A stretch of 64,000 nucleotides of DNA from CAWCBG01 sp963793845. Lineage in GTDB: Bacteria > Acidobacteriota > Terriglobia > Terriglobales > Acidobacteriaceae. The translations under genes and the position numbers were made by a program. How positions within the stretch are numbered: position 1 is the first letter of the stretch; every line of letters starts with the position of its first letter. The stretch spans positions 62,001 through 126,000 of the forward strand of contig CAWCBG010000011.1 of assembly GCA_963793845.1 (NCBI GenBank), read 5' to 3'. Under the pieces are notes generated by a model. The model was not told where the DNA came from. It did not search any database and was given only the letters and a program-made list of their open reading frames with translations. This document shows positions 34,321 to 43,085 of this stretch, piece after piece.

Positions 34321-35028
34321 ATGAGAATCGCTGCCGCCGCTGACCTGCATTTCACGCCGCAGAATTACGACCGCATTCGCGAGCAGATGAACCGGGTGCG
34401 CGACGAGGCCGACCTGCTGGTGCTGGCCGGTGACCTCACCAACTTCGGCCGTCCTGCTGAAATGGAGTCGCTGCTCAACGCGCTGGTGCGCATCCGCGTG
34501 CCGGTCGTCGCCGTGCTTGGCAATCACGATTATGAGAGCGGCCACGCGGAAGAGCTCATGAAGATGATGACCAGCGAAGGCATCAAGGTCCTCGACGGCA
34601 CCGCCTATGAGCGCGACGGCGTGGGATTCGCCGGCACCAAAGGATTCCCCGGCGGCTTCGGTCGCGGCATGCTGACCGCCTTCGGCGAACCCGAAGTGAA
34701 GGCCTTTGTGCAGGCCGGCATCGACGAAGCGCTCAAGCTGGAGCGCGGCCTGTCGCAGCTGCGTACGCCCAAGCGCGTGGTCGTCATCCACTACGCGCCC
34801 ATTGGAGACACGGTGAAGGGCGAGCCGCCCGAGATCTATCCCTATCTCGGAAGCTCACGGCTGGCCGAGGTCATCGATCGCCACGGCGCGGATCTGGTGC
34901 TACACGGCCATGCCCACGGCGGCAGTCCCGACGGCAAAACCACTGCCGGATGTCCCGTTCACAACGTCGCGCTGGCCATTCTGCAGGCGCAGACCCCGCC
35001 GAAGGCCTACCGCGTGTTTGACGTGTAG
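34321..35028 (+). CDS. Calcineurin-like metallophosphoesterase
   Basis: The 235-residue protein has the full two-metal phosphoesterase motif set: AADLHF (D-x-H), LAGDLTNFG, LGNHDYES, VIHYAP and GHAHGG. It would hydrolyse a phosphoester; the substrate cannot be inferred. ATG 34321 has little upstream Shine-Dalgarno, but the first motif begins at residue 6, so the start is right or nearly so. Confidence 0.88.
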   Translation: MRIAAAADLHFTPQNYDRIREQMNRVRDEADLLVLAGDLTNFGRPAEMESLLNALVRIRVPVVAVLGNHDYESGHAEELMKMMTSEGIKVLDGTAYERDGVGFAGTKGFPGGFGRGMLTAFGEPEVKAFVQAGIDEALKLERGLSQLRTPKRVVVIHYAPIGDTVKGEPPEIYPYLGSSRLAEVIDRHGADLVLHGHAHGGSPDGKTTAGCPVHNVALAILQAQTPPKAYRVFDV

Positions 35029-35094
35029 CGCGCAAACTCGCAAGGCAGCACAACAATCAACGCCCATTTAATTCATCCGTTGGGGGACTTTTGG

Positions 35095-35100
35095 TATAAC
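35095..35100 (+). promoter_or_regulatory. Candidate -10 box of the small basic peptide gene
   Basis: TATAAC lies about 24 bases before ATG 35124, giving a short leader that carries AGGAG at 35110-35114. No convincing -35 box is seen. Confidence 0.35.
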
Positions 35101-35123
35101 GCTGCCATTAGGAGTCACGGCAT

Positions 35124-35222
35124 ATGAGGAAGAGCTTCAGGCGCAAGCCCAAGAAGATCGTCGGAATAAAGCCGGGCCGAAAGCGGCAGCTGGGTACAAG
35201 ACAACACGGAAGGCGCAGCTAG
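35124..35222 (+). CDS. Small, highly basic 32-residue protein
   Basis: The frame encodes MRKSFRRKPKK, then IVGIKPGRKRQL and a GRRS end. Fourteen of 32 residues are Lys or Arg and none is acidic. AGGAG lies nine bases upstream and a TATAAC box lies above that, so it has its own signals. Very small basic proteins of this kind include ribosome-associated proteins, but I see no match to a known one. It may be a nucleic-acid-binding peptide. It was judged real because of the upstream signals and strongly biased composition. Confidence 0.45.
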   Translation: MRKSFRRKPKKIVGIKPGRKRQLGTRQHGRRS

Positions 35223-35391
35223 AACGACGCAATGCCCGAACGGTCGGGCCAAGGACATTCAGAATCGACTCGGAGCACTCTTCCATGGTTGCGTCGGCGC
35301 ACCCTCCCCGCTCGCCTCGGTTTGACTTCCCCGTCTTACTTTGAGAGCTTTGAGTTTGCAACAACTTGCACCACCAACCGCGGAGGTTGAA

Positions 35392-36912
35392 TTGAGACGC
35401 CGCCTTCTCCCGCTTCTTCTGCTCCTGATGGCGCTGCCGCTGGCGGCGCAGGACCTGGCTTCCTTCGAGAAGCGGGTCACGGTCAAGACTCTTCCGAACG
35501 GTCTGACCATCGTTTTGTGCCGCCGTCCCGAGGCTCCTGTCTTCTCCTTTTTCACCATGGTCGACGCCGGCTCGGCACAGGATCCGCTGCACGAGACCGG
35601 ACTGGCCCACATGATGGAGCACATGGCCTTCAAGGGCACACCCGACATCGGCACTAAGGACTATGCCGCCGAAAAGGTCGCGCTGCAGAAGGTCGAGCAG
35701 ACCTATTCTGCCTATGAGGCCGAGCGCGTCAGGCGCGTGGGACGCGATCCCCAGAAGCTGGCTGAGCTCAAGAAGGCCTGGGAAGATGCCCGCAAGGATG
35801 CCGACCAGTACGTGATCAAGAATCAGTTCGGCGAAGTGGTCGAGAGCCATGGCGGCGTAGGCATGAATGCCTTCACCGACTACGACGAGACCGCTTACAT
35901 GTACTCGATGCCGTCAAACATGATCGAACTCTGGGCCGCACTGGAGTCGGACCGCTTTCTCCATCCGGTGATGCGCGAGTTCTACAAGGAACGCGATGTG
36001 GTGATGGAGGAGCGTCGCATGCGCACCGACAGCCGTCCCACCGGGCGTCTGCTGGAACAGTTTCTCGGCACCGCGTTCATGGCTAATCCGTACCACCGGC
36101 CGACCATCGGCTATCAGTCTGACCTGCAAACCTTCTCGGCCACCGATGCCGCGCGCTTCTTCCACGATCACTACGTGCCCAGCAACATGGTGATCGGGCT
36201 GGTCGGCGATCTCGATCCCGACAAGGTCATGCCTATTCTGGAGGAGTACTTCGGACGGTTGCCCAACGAGCCCAAGCCGCTACAGATCACTTCCACCGAG
36301 CCTCCGCAGAATTCGGTGCGCGAGGTGAAGTTAAGCGATCCTTCGCAGCCTTTTTATATCGAGGGCTATCACCGTCCTAGTTATCTCGACCCCGACGACA
36401 CGGTGTATGACGCGATCACTGACATCATGTCCAACGGACGCACCTCGCGTATGTATCGCTCGCTGGTGCGCGACAAGAAGATCGCCGCTTACGCTGCCGG
36501 ATTCTCCGGCCTGCCCGGCGTGAAGTACGCGCACTTGTTCGCGTTTTACGCGGTGCCGCTGCCCGGCCACACCAACCAGGAGATGCAGAAGGCCATAGCC
36601 GACGAGATCACAAGGCTGAAGACGCAGGACGTCACCGACGAAGAGTTGGAGATGTTCAAGACGCGCTCCAAGGCGGACCTGATTCGCAGCCTGGCCAGCA
36701 ATGAGGGGCTGGCCCAGAACCTCGCAATTTATCAGACGCGTTACGGCGACTGGCGCGAACTCTTCCGCTATCTCGACCGGGTGGACAAGGTCAGCAAGGC
36801 CGACATTCGCCGCGTCGCCAACATCGTCTTCCAGGACAACAATCGCACCGTTGGCACCATTCAGACCCAGGCGCCACCCGCCAATGTACCTGCGACCAAG
36901 GGGGCACAATAA
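35392..36912 (+). CDS. M16-family zinc peptidase with intact active site
   Basis: The 506-residue protein begins with a signal peptide (RRRLLPLLLLLMALPLAAQ), so it is exported. The inverted zinc site is HMMEH at residues 73-77, with the distal Glu about 75-80 residues later in the MPSNMIELWAALE region. The second half has the R/Y substrate-binding element (NGRTSRMYRSL). A helical segment rich in charged residues is inserted after the zinc site. The start is TTG 35392, fixed by GGAGG five bases before it, although the frame is open from 35341. Its stop overlaps the next M16 gene (TAATG). Confidence 0.88.
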   Translation: MRRRLLPLLLLLMALPLAAQDLASFEKRVTVKTLPNGLTIVLCRRPEAPVFSFFTMVDAGSAQDPLHETGLAHMMEHMAFKGTPDIGTKDYAAEKVALQKVEQTYSAYEAERVRRVGRDPQKLAELKKAWEDARKDADQYVIKNQFGEVVESHGGVGMNAFTDYDETAYMYSMPSNMIELWAALESDRFLHPVMREFYKERDVVMEERRMRTDSRPTGRLLEQFLGTAFMANPYHRPTIGYQSDLQTFSATDAARFFHDHYVPSNMVIGLVGDLDPDKVMPILEEYFGRLPNEPKPLQITSTEPPQNSVREVKLSDPSQPFYIEGYHRPSYLDPDDTVYDAITDIMSNGRTSRMYRSLVRDKKIAAYAAGFSGLPGVKYAHLFAFYAVPLPGHTNQEMQKAIADEITRLKTQDVTDEELEMFKTRSKADLIRSLASNEGLAQNLAIYQTRYGDWRELFRYLDRVDKVSKADIRRVANIVFQDNNRTVGTIQTQAPPANVPATKGAQ

Positions 36913-38720
36913 TGCGAGTCCGTATGGAACGCTTTGTACCCGCGCTATCCCGCAATTTTTCGTCCATGAAGAAAAATCGTCTCCTCACCTCACTTACCCG
37001 ATACATCGTCATTCTGAGCGGAGCGCCCGCAAGGCCTTCCCGACCCGCGTCTTCTGCGGGGCGGGCGGGCGCGCAGTCGAAGAACCTGCTTCTGGCCCCA
37101 TCGGGGCTGCTGACGCCGGCGGAAAGCAGGTTCCTCGACTCGGACCGTGCTTGCGTCAGGCCAAATTCGGGCCCGACGCGTAGCCGCACGGTCCTCCCTC
37201 GGAATGACGATATTGGAAATATAAAAGCTGAGAACATCTGGCCAGAAGGCCTGCAGTATCCACGCTTCGCAACGTGGACAGCATCGCTGTTCTGTCTTGC
37301 CCTGCTGACGGCCACTCTCGCTTCCGCCCAGCAGCCTCCTGCCTGGAACCAGATTCAGCCTCCACCGCTGCCGGCGTTCAAACCGGTGGAACCCGTCCGG
37401 ATCCAACTGCCTAACGGCATGGTGATCTTTCTGCAGGAAGACCACGAACTCCCACTGATCAGCGCCAGCGCGCGCATTCGTGGCGGAGCCATCTACGAGC
37501 CCGCCAACAAAACCGGCCTGGTCGATCTCTACGGCGATGTGTGGCGCACCGGAGGCACCAAGACCAAAACAGGCGATGAAATGGACGACTTCCTGGAAGC
37601 ACGCGCTGCCAAAATTGAAACCGGCGGCCAGGATCAGTCCACTACCATTTCGCTGAACTGTCTGAAGCCGGACTTCGATACCGTCTTCCAGATGTTCCTC
37701 GACCTGCTGCGCAATCCCGAATTCCGCGCCGATAAGCTGGAACTGGCGAAGCAGGAGATGTACGCCGGCATCGCGCGGCGCAATGATTCGGTCGACTCCA
37801 TCGTCCACCGCGAGAGCCTCATCATCGGCTACGGGAAGGACAACCCTTATGCCCGCGTTCCCGAGTACTCCACGGTCGCGGCGGTCACACGCGAAGATCT
37901 CGTGAAGTGGCATCAGCAGTATGTGCAGCCCAACAACATCATCTTCGGGATCGACGGCGACTTCGACGCCAAGACCATGGAAGCCCGGCTGCGCGAGGCT
38001 TTCGCCTCATGGCCGAAAGGGCCGGCTGCGGGCGAGCCGAAGGTCGCCTTCACACCACCGAAGCCGGGAATTTACCTGGTCAAGAAGTCGGACGTGAACC
38101 AGAGCAGCATCGAGATGCTCGACCTGGGCATTCGCCGCGACAATCCTGACTTCTACGCCGTCAGCGTGATGAATGAAATCTTCGGCGGTGGATTCTCCTC
38201 GCGGCTGTTCAACAATATCCGCGCCACCCGGGGTCTCGCCTATAACGTCGGCGGCGGCGTGGGCTATTCCTACAACCACCCCGGCCTCACCGACGTCGAG
38301 ATGCAGACCAAGAGCAGCAGCACCGTCGAAGGCATCCTGGCGCTCGACAGCGAGATCGACGGCCTGCACACCAAGCCGCCGACCGACGTCGAAATGAAGC
38401 GTGCCAAGGACAACATCCTCAACTCGTTCGTCTTCAACTTCGACACGCCCGACAAGGTGCTTCGCGAGAAGATGCTTTACGAGTTCTACCACTATCCACT
38501 CGACTCCCTGGAACGCTATCGCTCGGAGGTGGAGAAGGTCACCATCGGCGATGTCTCGCGCGTCGCGCAGAAGTACGTCCAGAAACAGAGAATGGCCGTT
38601 TTGGTGGTGGGCAATGAAACCGATTTCGACAAGCCGCTCAGCACCCTCGGCCCGGTGCAGACGCTAGATATCAGCATTCCGCCGCCACCGGCGTCGTTGA
38701 TGGGGGAACAGCAGCAGTAG
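36912..38720 (+). CDS. M16-family peptidase homologue lacking the zinc site
   Basis: The body from about residue 125 onward is an M16 protein preceded by a signal-like helix (ATWTASLFCLALLTATLASA). Where the zinc HxxEH should be, it has GLVDLYGDVWR, so it is probably catalytically inactive. The C-terminal half keeps the R/Y element (SSRLFNNIRATRGLAYNV). Such inactive subunits pair with an active one, here the previous gene. The frame starts at ATG 36912 inside TAATG, but residues 34-99 are read from an intergenic-type repeat. The true N-terminus is therefore doubtful. Confidence 0.8.
   Translation: MRVRMERFVPALSRNFSSMKKNRLLTSLTRYIVILSGAPARPSRPASSAGRAGAQSKNLLLAPSGLLTPAESRFLDSDRACVRPNSGPTRSRTVLPRNDDIGNIKAENIWPEGLQYPRFATWTASLFCLALLTATLASAQQPPAWNQIQPPPLPAFKPVEPVRIQLPNGMVIFLQEDHELPLISASARIRGGAIYEPANKTGLVDLYGDVWRTGGTKTKTGDEMDDFLEARAAKIETGGQDQSTTISLNCLKPDFDTVFQMFLDLLRNPEFRADKLELAKQEMYAGIARRNDSVDSIVHRESLIIGYGKDNPYARVPEYSTVAAVTREDLVKWHQQYVQPNNIIFGIDGDFDAKTMEARLREAFASWPKGPAAGEPKVAFTPPKPGIYLVKKSDVNQSSIEMLDLGIRRDNPDFYAVSVMNEIFGGGFSSRLFNNIRATRGLAYNVGGGVGYSYNHPGLTDVEMQTKSSSTVEGILALDSEIDGLHTKPPTDVEMKRAKDNILNSFVFNFDTPDKVLREKMLYEFYHYPLDSLERYRSEVEKVTIGDVSRVAQKYVQKQRMAVLVVGNETDFDKPLSTLGPVQTLDISIPPPPASLMGEQQQ
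37008..37208. repeat. GTCATTC-bounded repeat within the M16 reading frame
   Basis: The 201-base unit begins GTCATTC and ends GAATGAC, an inverted pair of ends. It contains AACCTGCTT/AAGCAGGTT as an internal stem and shares AGCAGGTTCCTCGACTCG and CCCTCGGAATGAC with 38809-38921. Its reading through the second M16 gene is in frame. Confidence 0.6.
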
Positions 38721-38808
38721 AGGGGGACCGAACGAGCGAGGTGACAGCTCCAACAAGTGAAGCCGCCGCTTCTTGTGGAGCTCATTTCGGTGTCGCCCTA
38801 ACCATACC

Positions 38809-38921
38809 GTCATTCCGACCAAGGGCTTCAGCCCGCGTGGAGGAACCGGCTTTTCGTCTGGTTTGCTCCCAGTTCAGACCAACAGCGGGTTCCTCGACTC
38901 GCTTCGCTCCCTCGGAATGAC
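38809..38921. repeat. GTCATTC-bounded intergenic repeat
   Basis: The 113-base unit begins GTCATTCCG and ends CGGAATGAC. It shares the GGTTCCTCGACTCG core with 37008-37208. The gap 38721-39077 contains this repeat and no gene. Confidence 0.65.
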
Positions 38922-39077
38922 GGACCGCCCGGTACATCAACCCCCATCCTTCCGACATCCCTGGCCAGCGCCATCTGCGTAATCCGCGGTTTTTGCTCTT
39001 ATCTTTGGTCCTTGACGCCGCCCCGGTTCCGCGCTATCGTAATAGACGAATAAAAAGCGAAACTCATTCGCTTCCTG

Positions 39078-40088
39078 ATGCACCCCTCGCTGCTCCAGAT
39101 CGACGACTCCGAGCCTTCTCCGCTGGTGGGAATTGCCAAGCTGGCGGCCCAGGGCGAGTCCCTCAAGCAGGGCCATCTGGTGGAATACTTCACGCTGCCG
39201 ACGAAGGCCGTGCTCAACCGCTGCACCTCGGCGCGCGTGCCCTTCGACTGGACGATCAACCCGTACCGTGGCTGCGAGTTCGCCTGCAAATACTGCTATG
39301 CGCGCTACACCCACGAGTTCATGGAGATGCGCGACGGCGTCGATTTCGAGCGCAAGATCTACGTCAAGCAGCAGACCGCGTGGCTCTTGCGGCAGGACCT
39401 GAAGAAGGTCAAGCGAGGCGAACAAATCGCGATCGGCACCGCGACTGATCCTTATCAGCCGGCCGAGAAGCGCTTCGAGGTCACCCGCGGCATTCTCGAA
39501 GAGCTGGCTCTGCATCACGGGCTCGACATCGGCATCGTGACCAAGTCCGACCTGGTGACCCGCGACATCGACTTGCTGCTCCGCGTCGCGGAGCACAACT
39601 CCCTCTACGTCAACCTGACCATCACGACGCTCAACACCAAGCTGGCGCGCGTTCTTGAACCGCGCGCGCCGCGGCCCGATTTGCGCCTGCACGCTGTGCG
39701 CGAGTTGAACGCCGCCGGAGTGAAAGTGGGCGTGATCTGCGCGCCGGTTCTGCCCGGCATCACCGACTCACCCGTGGCGCTCGACAAGCTGGTGCTGGCG
39801 ACGAAGCAGGCGGGAGGCCGATACATCTACGCCAACGCGCTGTTCCTGAAGCCGTCTTCGGCCAGCGTATTTCTGCCGTTTCTGGAGAAGGAATTCCCCG
39901 ACTTGGTCGAGAGCTATCGCAAGCGCTTCGCCAATCGCGCCTTCGTCAGCAAGGTCTACAGCAAGCGGCTGTCAGAACTGATGTCGGCGCTGCGCAAGAA
40001 GCACGGCATCACCCGCGAGATATTCGATCGCACATCGCTGGTACGTCGGCAGAAAACGGAGGGAGAACAGTTGGCGCTGTTCGGGTAG
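39078..40088 (+). CDS. Radical SAM protein of the SPL/Rv2578c type
   Basis: The 336-residue protein has the radical SAM cluster motif CEFACKYC (Cys66, Cys70, Cys73), preceded by NPYRG and followed by YARYTHEF. This is typical of the spore-photoproduct-lyase-like family that includes mycobacterial Rv2578c. Later GTATDPYQPAEKRF and VNLTITTLN segments fit the SAM barrel. Its substrate is unknown; the family is often suspected of nucleic-acid repair. No typical ribosome-binding site is seen before ATG 39078. Confidence 0.85.
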   Translation: MHPSLLQIDDSEPSPLVGIAKLAAQGESLKQGHLVEYFTLPTKAVLNRCTSARVPFDWTINPYRGCEFACKYCYARYTHEFMEMRDGVDFERKIYVKQQTAWLLRQDLKKVKRGEQIAIGTATDPYQPAEKRFEVTRGILEELALHHGLDIGIVTKSDLVTRDIDLLLRVAEHNSLYVNLTITTLNTKLARVLEPRAPRPDLRLHAVRELNAAGVKVGVICAPVLPGITDSPVALDKLVLATKQAGGRYIYANALFLKPSSASVFLPFLEKEFPDLVESYRKRFANRAFVSKVYSKRLSELMSALRKKHGITREIFDRTSLVRRQKTEGEQLALFG

Positions 40089-40118
40089 GGTTCTTTGTAC
40101 GGCATGATTTCGATGCTC

Positions 40119-40688
40119 TCACACGGTGCGGGCGGAGTAGGACAACTCAACAAAGCCATTTTTGTAGGCAACCACATTCTTCAAATCCCAGCTCCGCTCC
40201 GTCGGGAGACCACCGAATAGCCGGAGTCCGTCACCCAATAGGACAGGGGCTATGGTCAACCTGATTTCGTCCACCAGGCCGAGTTCAAGGAAACGCTGAC
40301 ATAACATAGCCCCACCCACCAGCCAGATGTTTCGAAATCGCGGAGCGAGTTTCACGTCAACGAGGGCTTCGAGATCACCCGAATAGAACTCGACGCTCTC
40401 TTTCGCCGGTGGCAATTTCCTGCTCGTCACCACCACCGTCGGAGTATCGCCATATGGCCAGCCCAGTTCCAGTGCGTGTTCATACGTGCGAGAGCCGAGT
40501 ACATAACAGTCTATGGCTTTGACGAAGGTCGCGGCTTCTTCCACCGAAATGGAAACCCCGGCTTCGTAGACGCTTCCCTTGATGTCCAGCCAGGAGACAC
40601 TGTTGTCTTTCCTCGCGATGAACCCATCCAGGCTTGCAACCACGTGCAAGGTTACTCTTGATCCTGTTGCACTTGCTTCGCCCGCCAT
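40119..40688 (-). CDS. Dihydrofolate reductase-like (RibD C-terminal) protein
   Basis: The 189-residue protein has the RibD-C/DHFR fold pattern: LHVVASLDGFIARKD at the start, CYVLGSRTYEHAL, TVVVTSRKLP, the NADPH loop IWLVGGAMLCQRFLE and EIRLTIAPVLLGDGLRLF. Stand-alone members reduce unknown substrates. The start is supported by AAAGGA four bases upstream. It is convergent with the radical SAM gene. Confidence 0.85.
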   Translation of the reverse strand: MAGEASATGSRVTLHVVASLDGFIARKDNSVSWLDIKGSVYEAGVSISVEEAATFVKAIDCYVLGSRTYEHALELGWPYGDTPTVVVTSRKLPPAKESVEFYSGDLEALVDVKLAPRFRNIWLVGGAMLCQRFLELGLVDEIRLTIAPVLLGDGLRLFGGLPTERSWDLKNVVAYKNGFVELSYSARTV

Positions 40689-40761
40689 AGATCCTTTGAC
40701 CTCGTTCTCCAGGGTATGGACAATGATGATCCATACTCGTCATCAATTATGGCGCACTGTG

Positions 40762-42171
40762 CTAGCGCTCGAATAACTTCATCAACCCCTTCGCCGCCAG
40801 ATCGGGCACGCGAAACTTCTGCGCCGTTCCCGCTGACCGCGCGAGCGCTTCTGCTGCGCCGTAGCCGCTGCGTACTGCGCCTTCCATGGTGGAAGGCCAG
40901 CCAGTCGCCGCCCAATCGCCGGCGATGAACAGTCGCGGCCAGGCGGTCGCGTGCGATGGGCGATGGGCATCGCTGCCGGGAGTGGGTGAAAACGTCGCGT
41001 GGATTTCTTTCACCACCGTAGCCTTAGTCAGCTTGGCCTCGCGAACCGCGGGAAAGAACTCCGCCAGCTCGCGCACTGCGAGGTCGATGATCTCGTTGCG
41101 GGGCTTGTCGACCAGCGTCTTCGACGAGCTCACTACTAGCTCAAGGTAGCTGCCATTCTGTGCATCTTTGCGGGTAGTCAGGATCTTCGACTTCTGGAAC
41201 ATCCACTGAATGGTGCGCTCCAGCAGCACCGCGTGCTCCAACGGCGTGATCTCGCGATCGAACCACAGATGAATACCGGTGATCGGCGAGGTGCCGAAAT
41301 GCCGCGCCTGCTCCCGTAGCGGCGCCAGCTCAGGAACATCGGGCAGCAGCTTCTCGACCCCGCTGAAAGGTGTGGCGAGAATCGCGTAATCGGCGAGGAC
41401 TTCGTCGCCGCCTGCGGAAAGCCGCACACCGGTGGCATCTCCGGAAATCGAATCCACGCCTGCGCGAAGATGCACCTCGCCTCCGCGCCCCTGGATGTAA
41501 TCGGCGGCCGCGCCATAAAGCTGCGACAGCGGGACGGCGGGTACGCCCATCCGTCCCGCCTCTGCTGATTTGAGAAACGAGTCGCGAAACACCAGCGCGG
41601 CGTATGGTACCGAGATGCGGTCGAGCTCCTCGTTCAGCGCACTGACGAGCACCGGCGCCCAGAAGCGATCGATGGCGTGCTGGGTCTGCCCATGGCCTCG
41701 CAGCCACGAGAGAAAGTCGCCATTGTCCGCGGGAACACTGGGCATCATCGCCAGCAGGCCTCGCGCGATCGCCATCTTGTCGCTGAGATCGAGAATCGAC
41801 GACGCCAGGAACGATGGCCCGGAATGCATCGGAGCGGGCAGCGCGCCCGCCTTCAGCGTGGACGCCCTGCCGCCGGGCAGTATAAACGTGATCTCGTCGT
41901 ACCAGCGAATCTGGTCCTCGACGCCGAGCCGCCGGTAGAAATCGATAAGGTTAGTGCAGCAGCCGAGCAGTACGTGCTGGCAGTTGTCGACCACTTCGTT
42001 GGTGCCGGGAAGCTCGTACGACGAGGCGCGTCCGCCGAGATAGGGACGACGCTCGAACAGCTCGACGCGATAGCCCGCATCGGCCAGCGCGCTGCCGGCA
42101 GAGATTCCCGCCAGGCCGCCGCCCACGATGGCCACCGTGGTCCGCTGTGCGTTGTGGCCGGAAGAACTCAT
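40762..42171 (-). CDS. hpnE: Squalene-forming FAD oxidoreductase HpnE
   Basis: The 469-residue protein has an N-terminal FAD-binding motif (VAIVGGGLAGISAGSALADAG) and the amine-oxidase/phytoene-desaturase layout, ending in RLFIAGDWAATGWPSTMEGAV. HpnE is known to reduce hydroxysqualene to squalene in the HpnCDE route. Its start overlaps hpnD by four bases. It is the last gene of the hopanoid operon. Confidence 0.93.
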   Translation of the reverse strand: MSSSGHNAQRTTVAIVGGGLAGISAGSALADAGYRVELFERRPYLGGRASSYELPGTNEVVDNCQHVLLGCCTNLIDFYRRLGVEDQIRWYDEITFILPGGRASTLKAGALPAPMHSGPSFLASSILDLSDKMAIARGLLAMMPSVPADNGDFLSWLRGHGQTQHAIDRFWAPVLVSALNEELDRISVPYAALVFRDSFLKSAEAGRMGVPAVPLSQLYGAAADYIQGRGGEVHLRAGVDSISGDATGVRLSAGGDEVLADYAILATPFSGVEKLLPDVPELAPLREQARHFGTSPITGIHLWFDREITPLEHAVLLERTIQWMFQKSKILTTRKDAQNGSYLELVVSSSKTLVDKPRNEIIDLAVRELAEFFPAVREAKLTKATVVKEIHATFSPTPGSDAHRPSHATAWPRLFIAGDWAATGWPSTMEGAVRSGYGAAEALARSAGTAQKFRVPDLAAKGLMKLFER

Positions 42172-43085
42172 GTGAGCCGCCGCAGAAAGCCCTTCCCCAA
42201 CACGCTTAACTTCTCGGCTGTACTCAGGCTCACGCGCTCGGAGAACACGTCGTAGTCACGCGCCGCAATTTTCTCCAGCAGCCGGCGGTAGACTTCCACC
42301 AGCGTCCATAGCGCGGGTTGGCTGTCTTCGTCGATCAGCGGCATCAGCTCGGCGGCCGAAGCGTAGTACTTGCGCGCACGCTCGGTCTCGAATTCGAGCA
42401 CGGCGCGAAACGACGCCGGACCGGCTCCGTTGGTGAGCGATCGCGGCTCCAGCCCGAAGCGTGCGATGTCCTCGCGCGGCAGGTAGACGCGTCCCATCTC
42501 TGCGTCTTCCTTCACGTCACGAATAATGTTGGTGAGCTGAAAGGCGACGCCCGTCTCCTCCGCCAGCTTCTCGGCCTTGGGATCGCGATAGCCAAAGATG
42601 TGGATACACACCAGGCCTACGACCGAGGCGACGTGGTAGCAGTAATCGTAGAGCTGGTCGAACGTCTCATACCGAATTTGCGGTGCGGTGATATCGAAGC
42701 CCGACGGAGTCTTCTCGTAGGCACGCTCAGGGACATCCATCGCCGTGCCTTGCACCAGCTTTTCCAGCAGCCCGAACGGAATGTTGAATTTCTTCTGCGA
42801 GTCCGCCAGCGCGAACAGTACCGGATCGTCCGTGCGTTCCCCGTTCACCACCCGGCGCAGGGAGCACATCCACTCTCCAAGCTTCTGGCGCCGCTGTTCC
42901 GCGGGAACGGAGGCGTCGTCGGAGATATCGTCGGCCCGCCGCATGAAGGCATAGACCGCCGAGATGGCATCGCGCTTGCCAGCAGGCAGCGCCAGGAAGC
43001 CGTAGTAGAAATTCTTGGCGGCAGAGCGGGCGATGTGCCGGCACACTCCATAGGCCGCCCGCAATTGCAGCGGGTGCTCGCTCAC
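42168..43085 (-). CDS. hpnD: Presqualene diphosphate synthase HpnD
   Basis: The 305-residue protein belongs to the squalene/phytoene synthase family, with the first aspartate-rich motif in FMRRADDISDD and the second in QLTNIIRDVKEDAEMGRVYLP. HpnD joins two farnesyl diphosphates into presqualene diphosphate. It overlaps both hpnC and hpnE by four bases, so the three are coupled. Confidence 0.92.
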   Translation of the reverse strand: MSEHPLQLRAAYGVCRHIARSAAKNFYYGFLALPAGKRDAISAVYAFMRRADDISDDASVPAEQRRQKLGEWMCSLRRVVNGERTDDPVLFALADSQKKFNIPFGLLEKLVQGTAMDVPERAYEKTPSGFDITAPQIRYETFDQLYDYCYHVASVVGLVCIHIFGYRDPKAEKLAEETGVAFQLTNIIRDVKEDAEMGRVYLPREDIARFGLEPRSLTNGAGPASFRAVLEFETERARKYYASAAELMPLIDEDSQPALWTLVEVYRRLLEKIAARDYDVFSERVSLSTAEKLSVLGKGFLRRLT

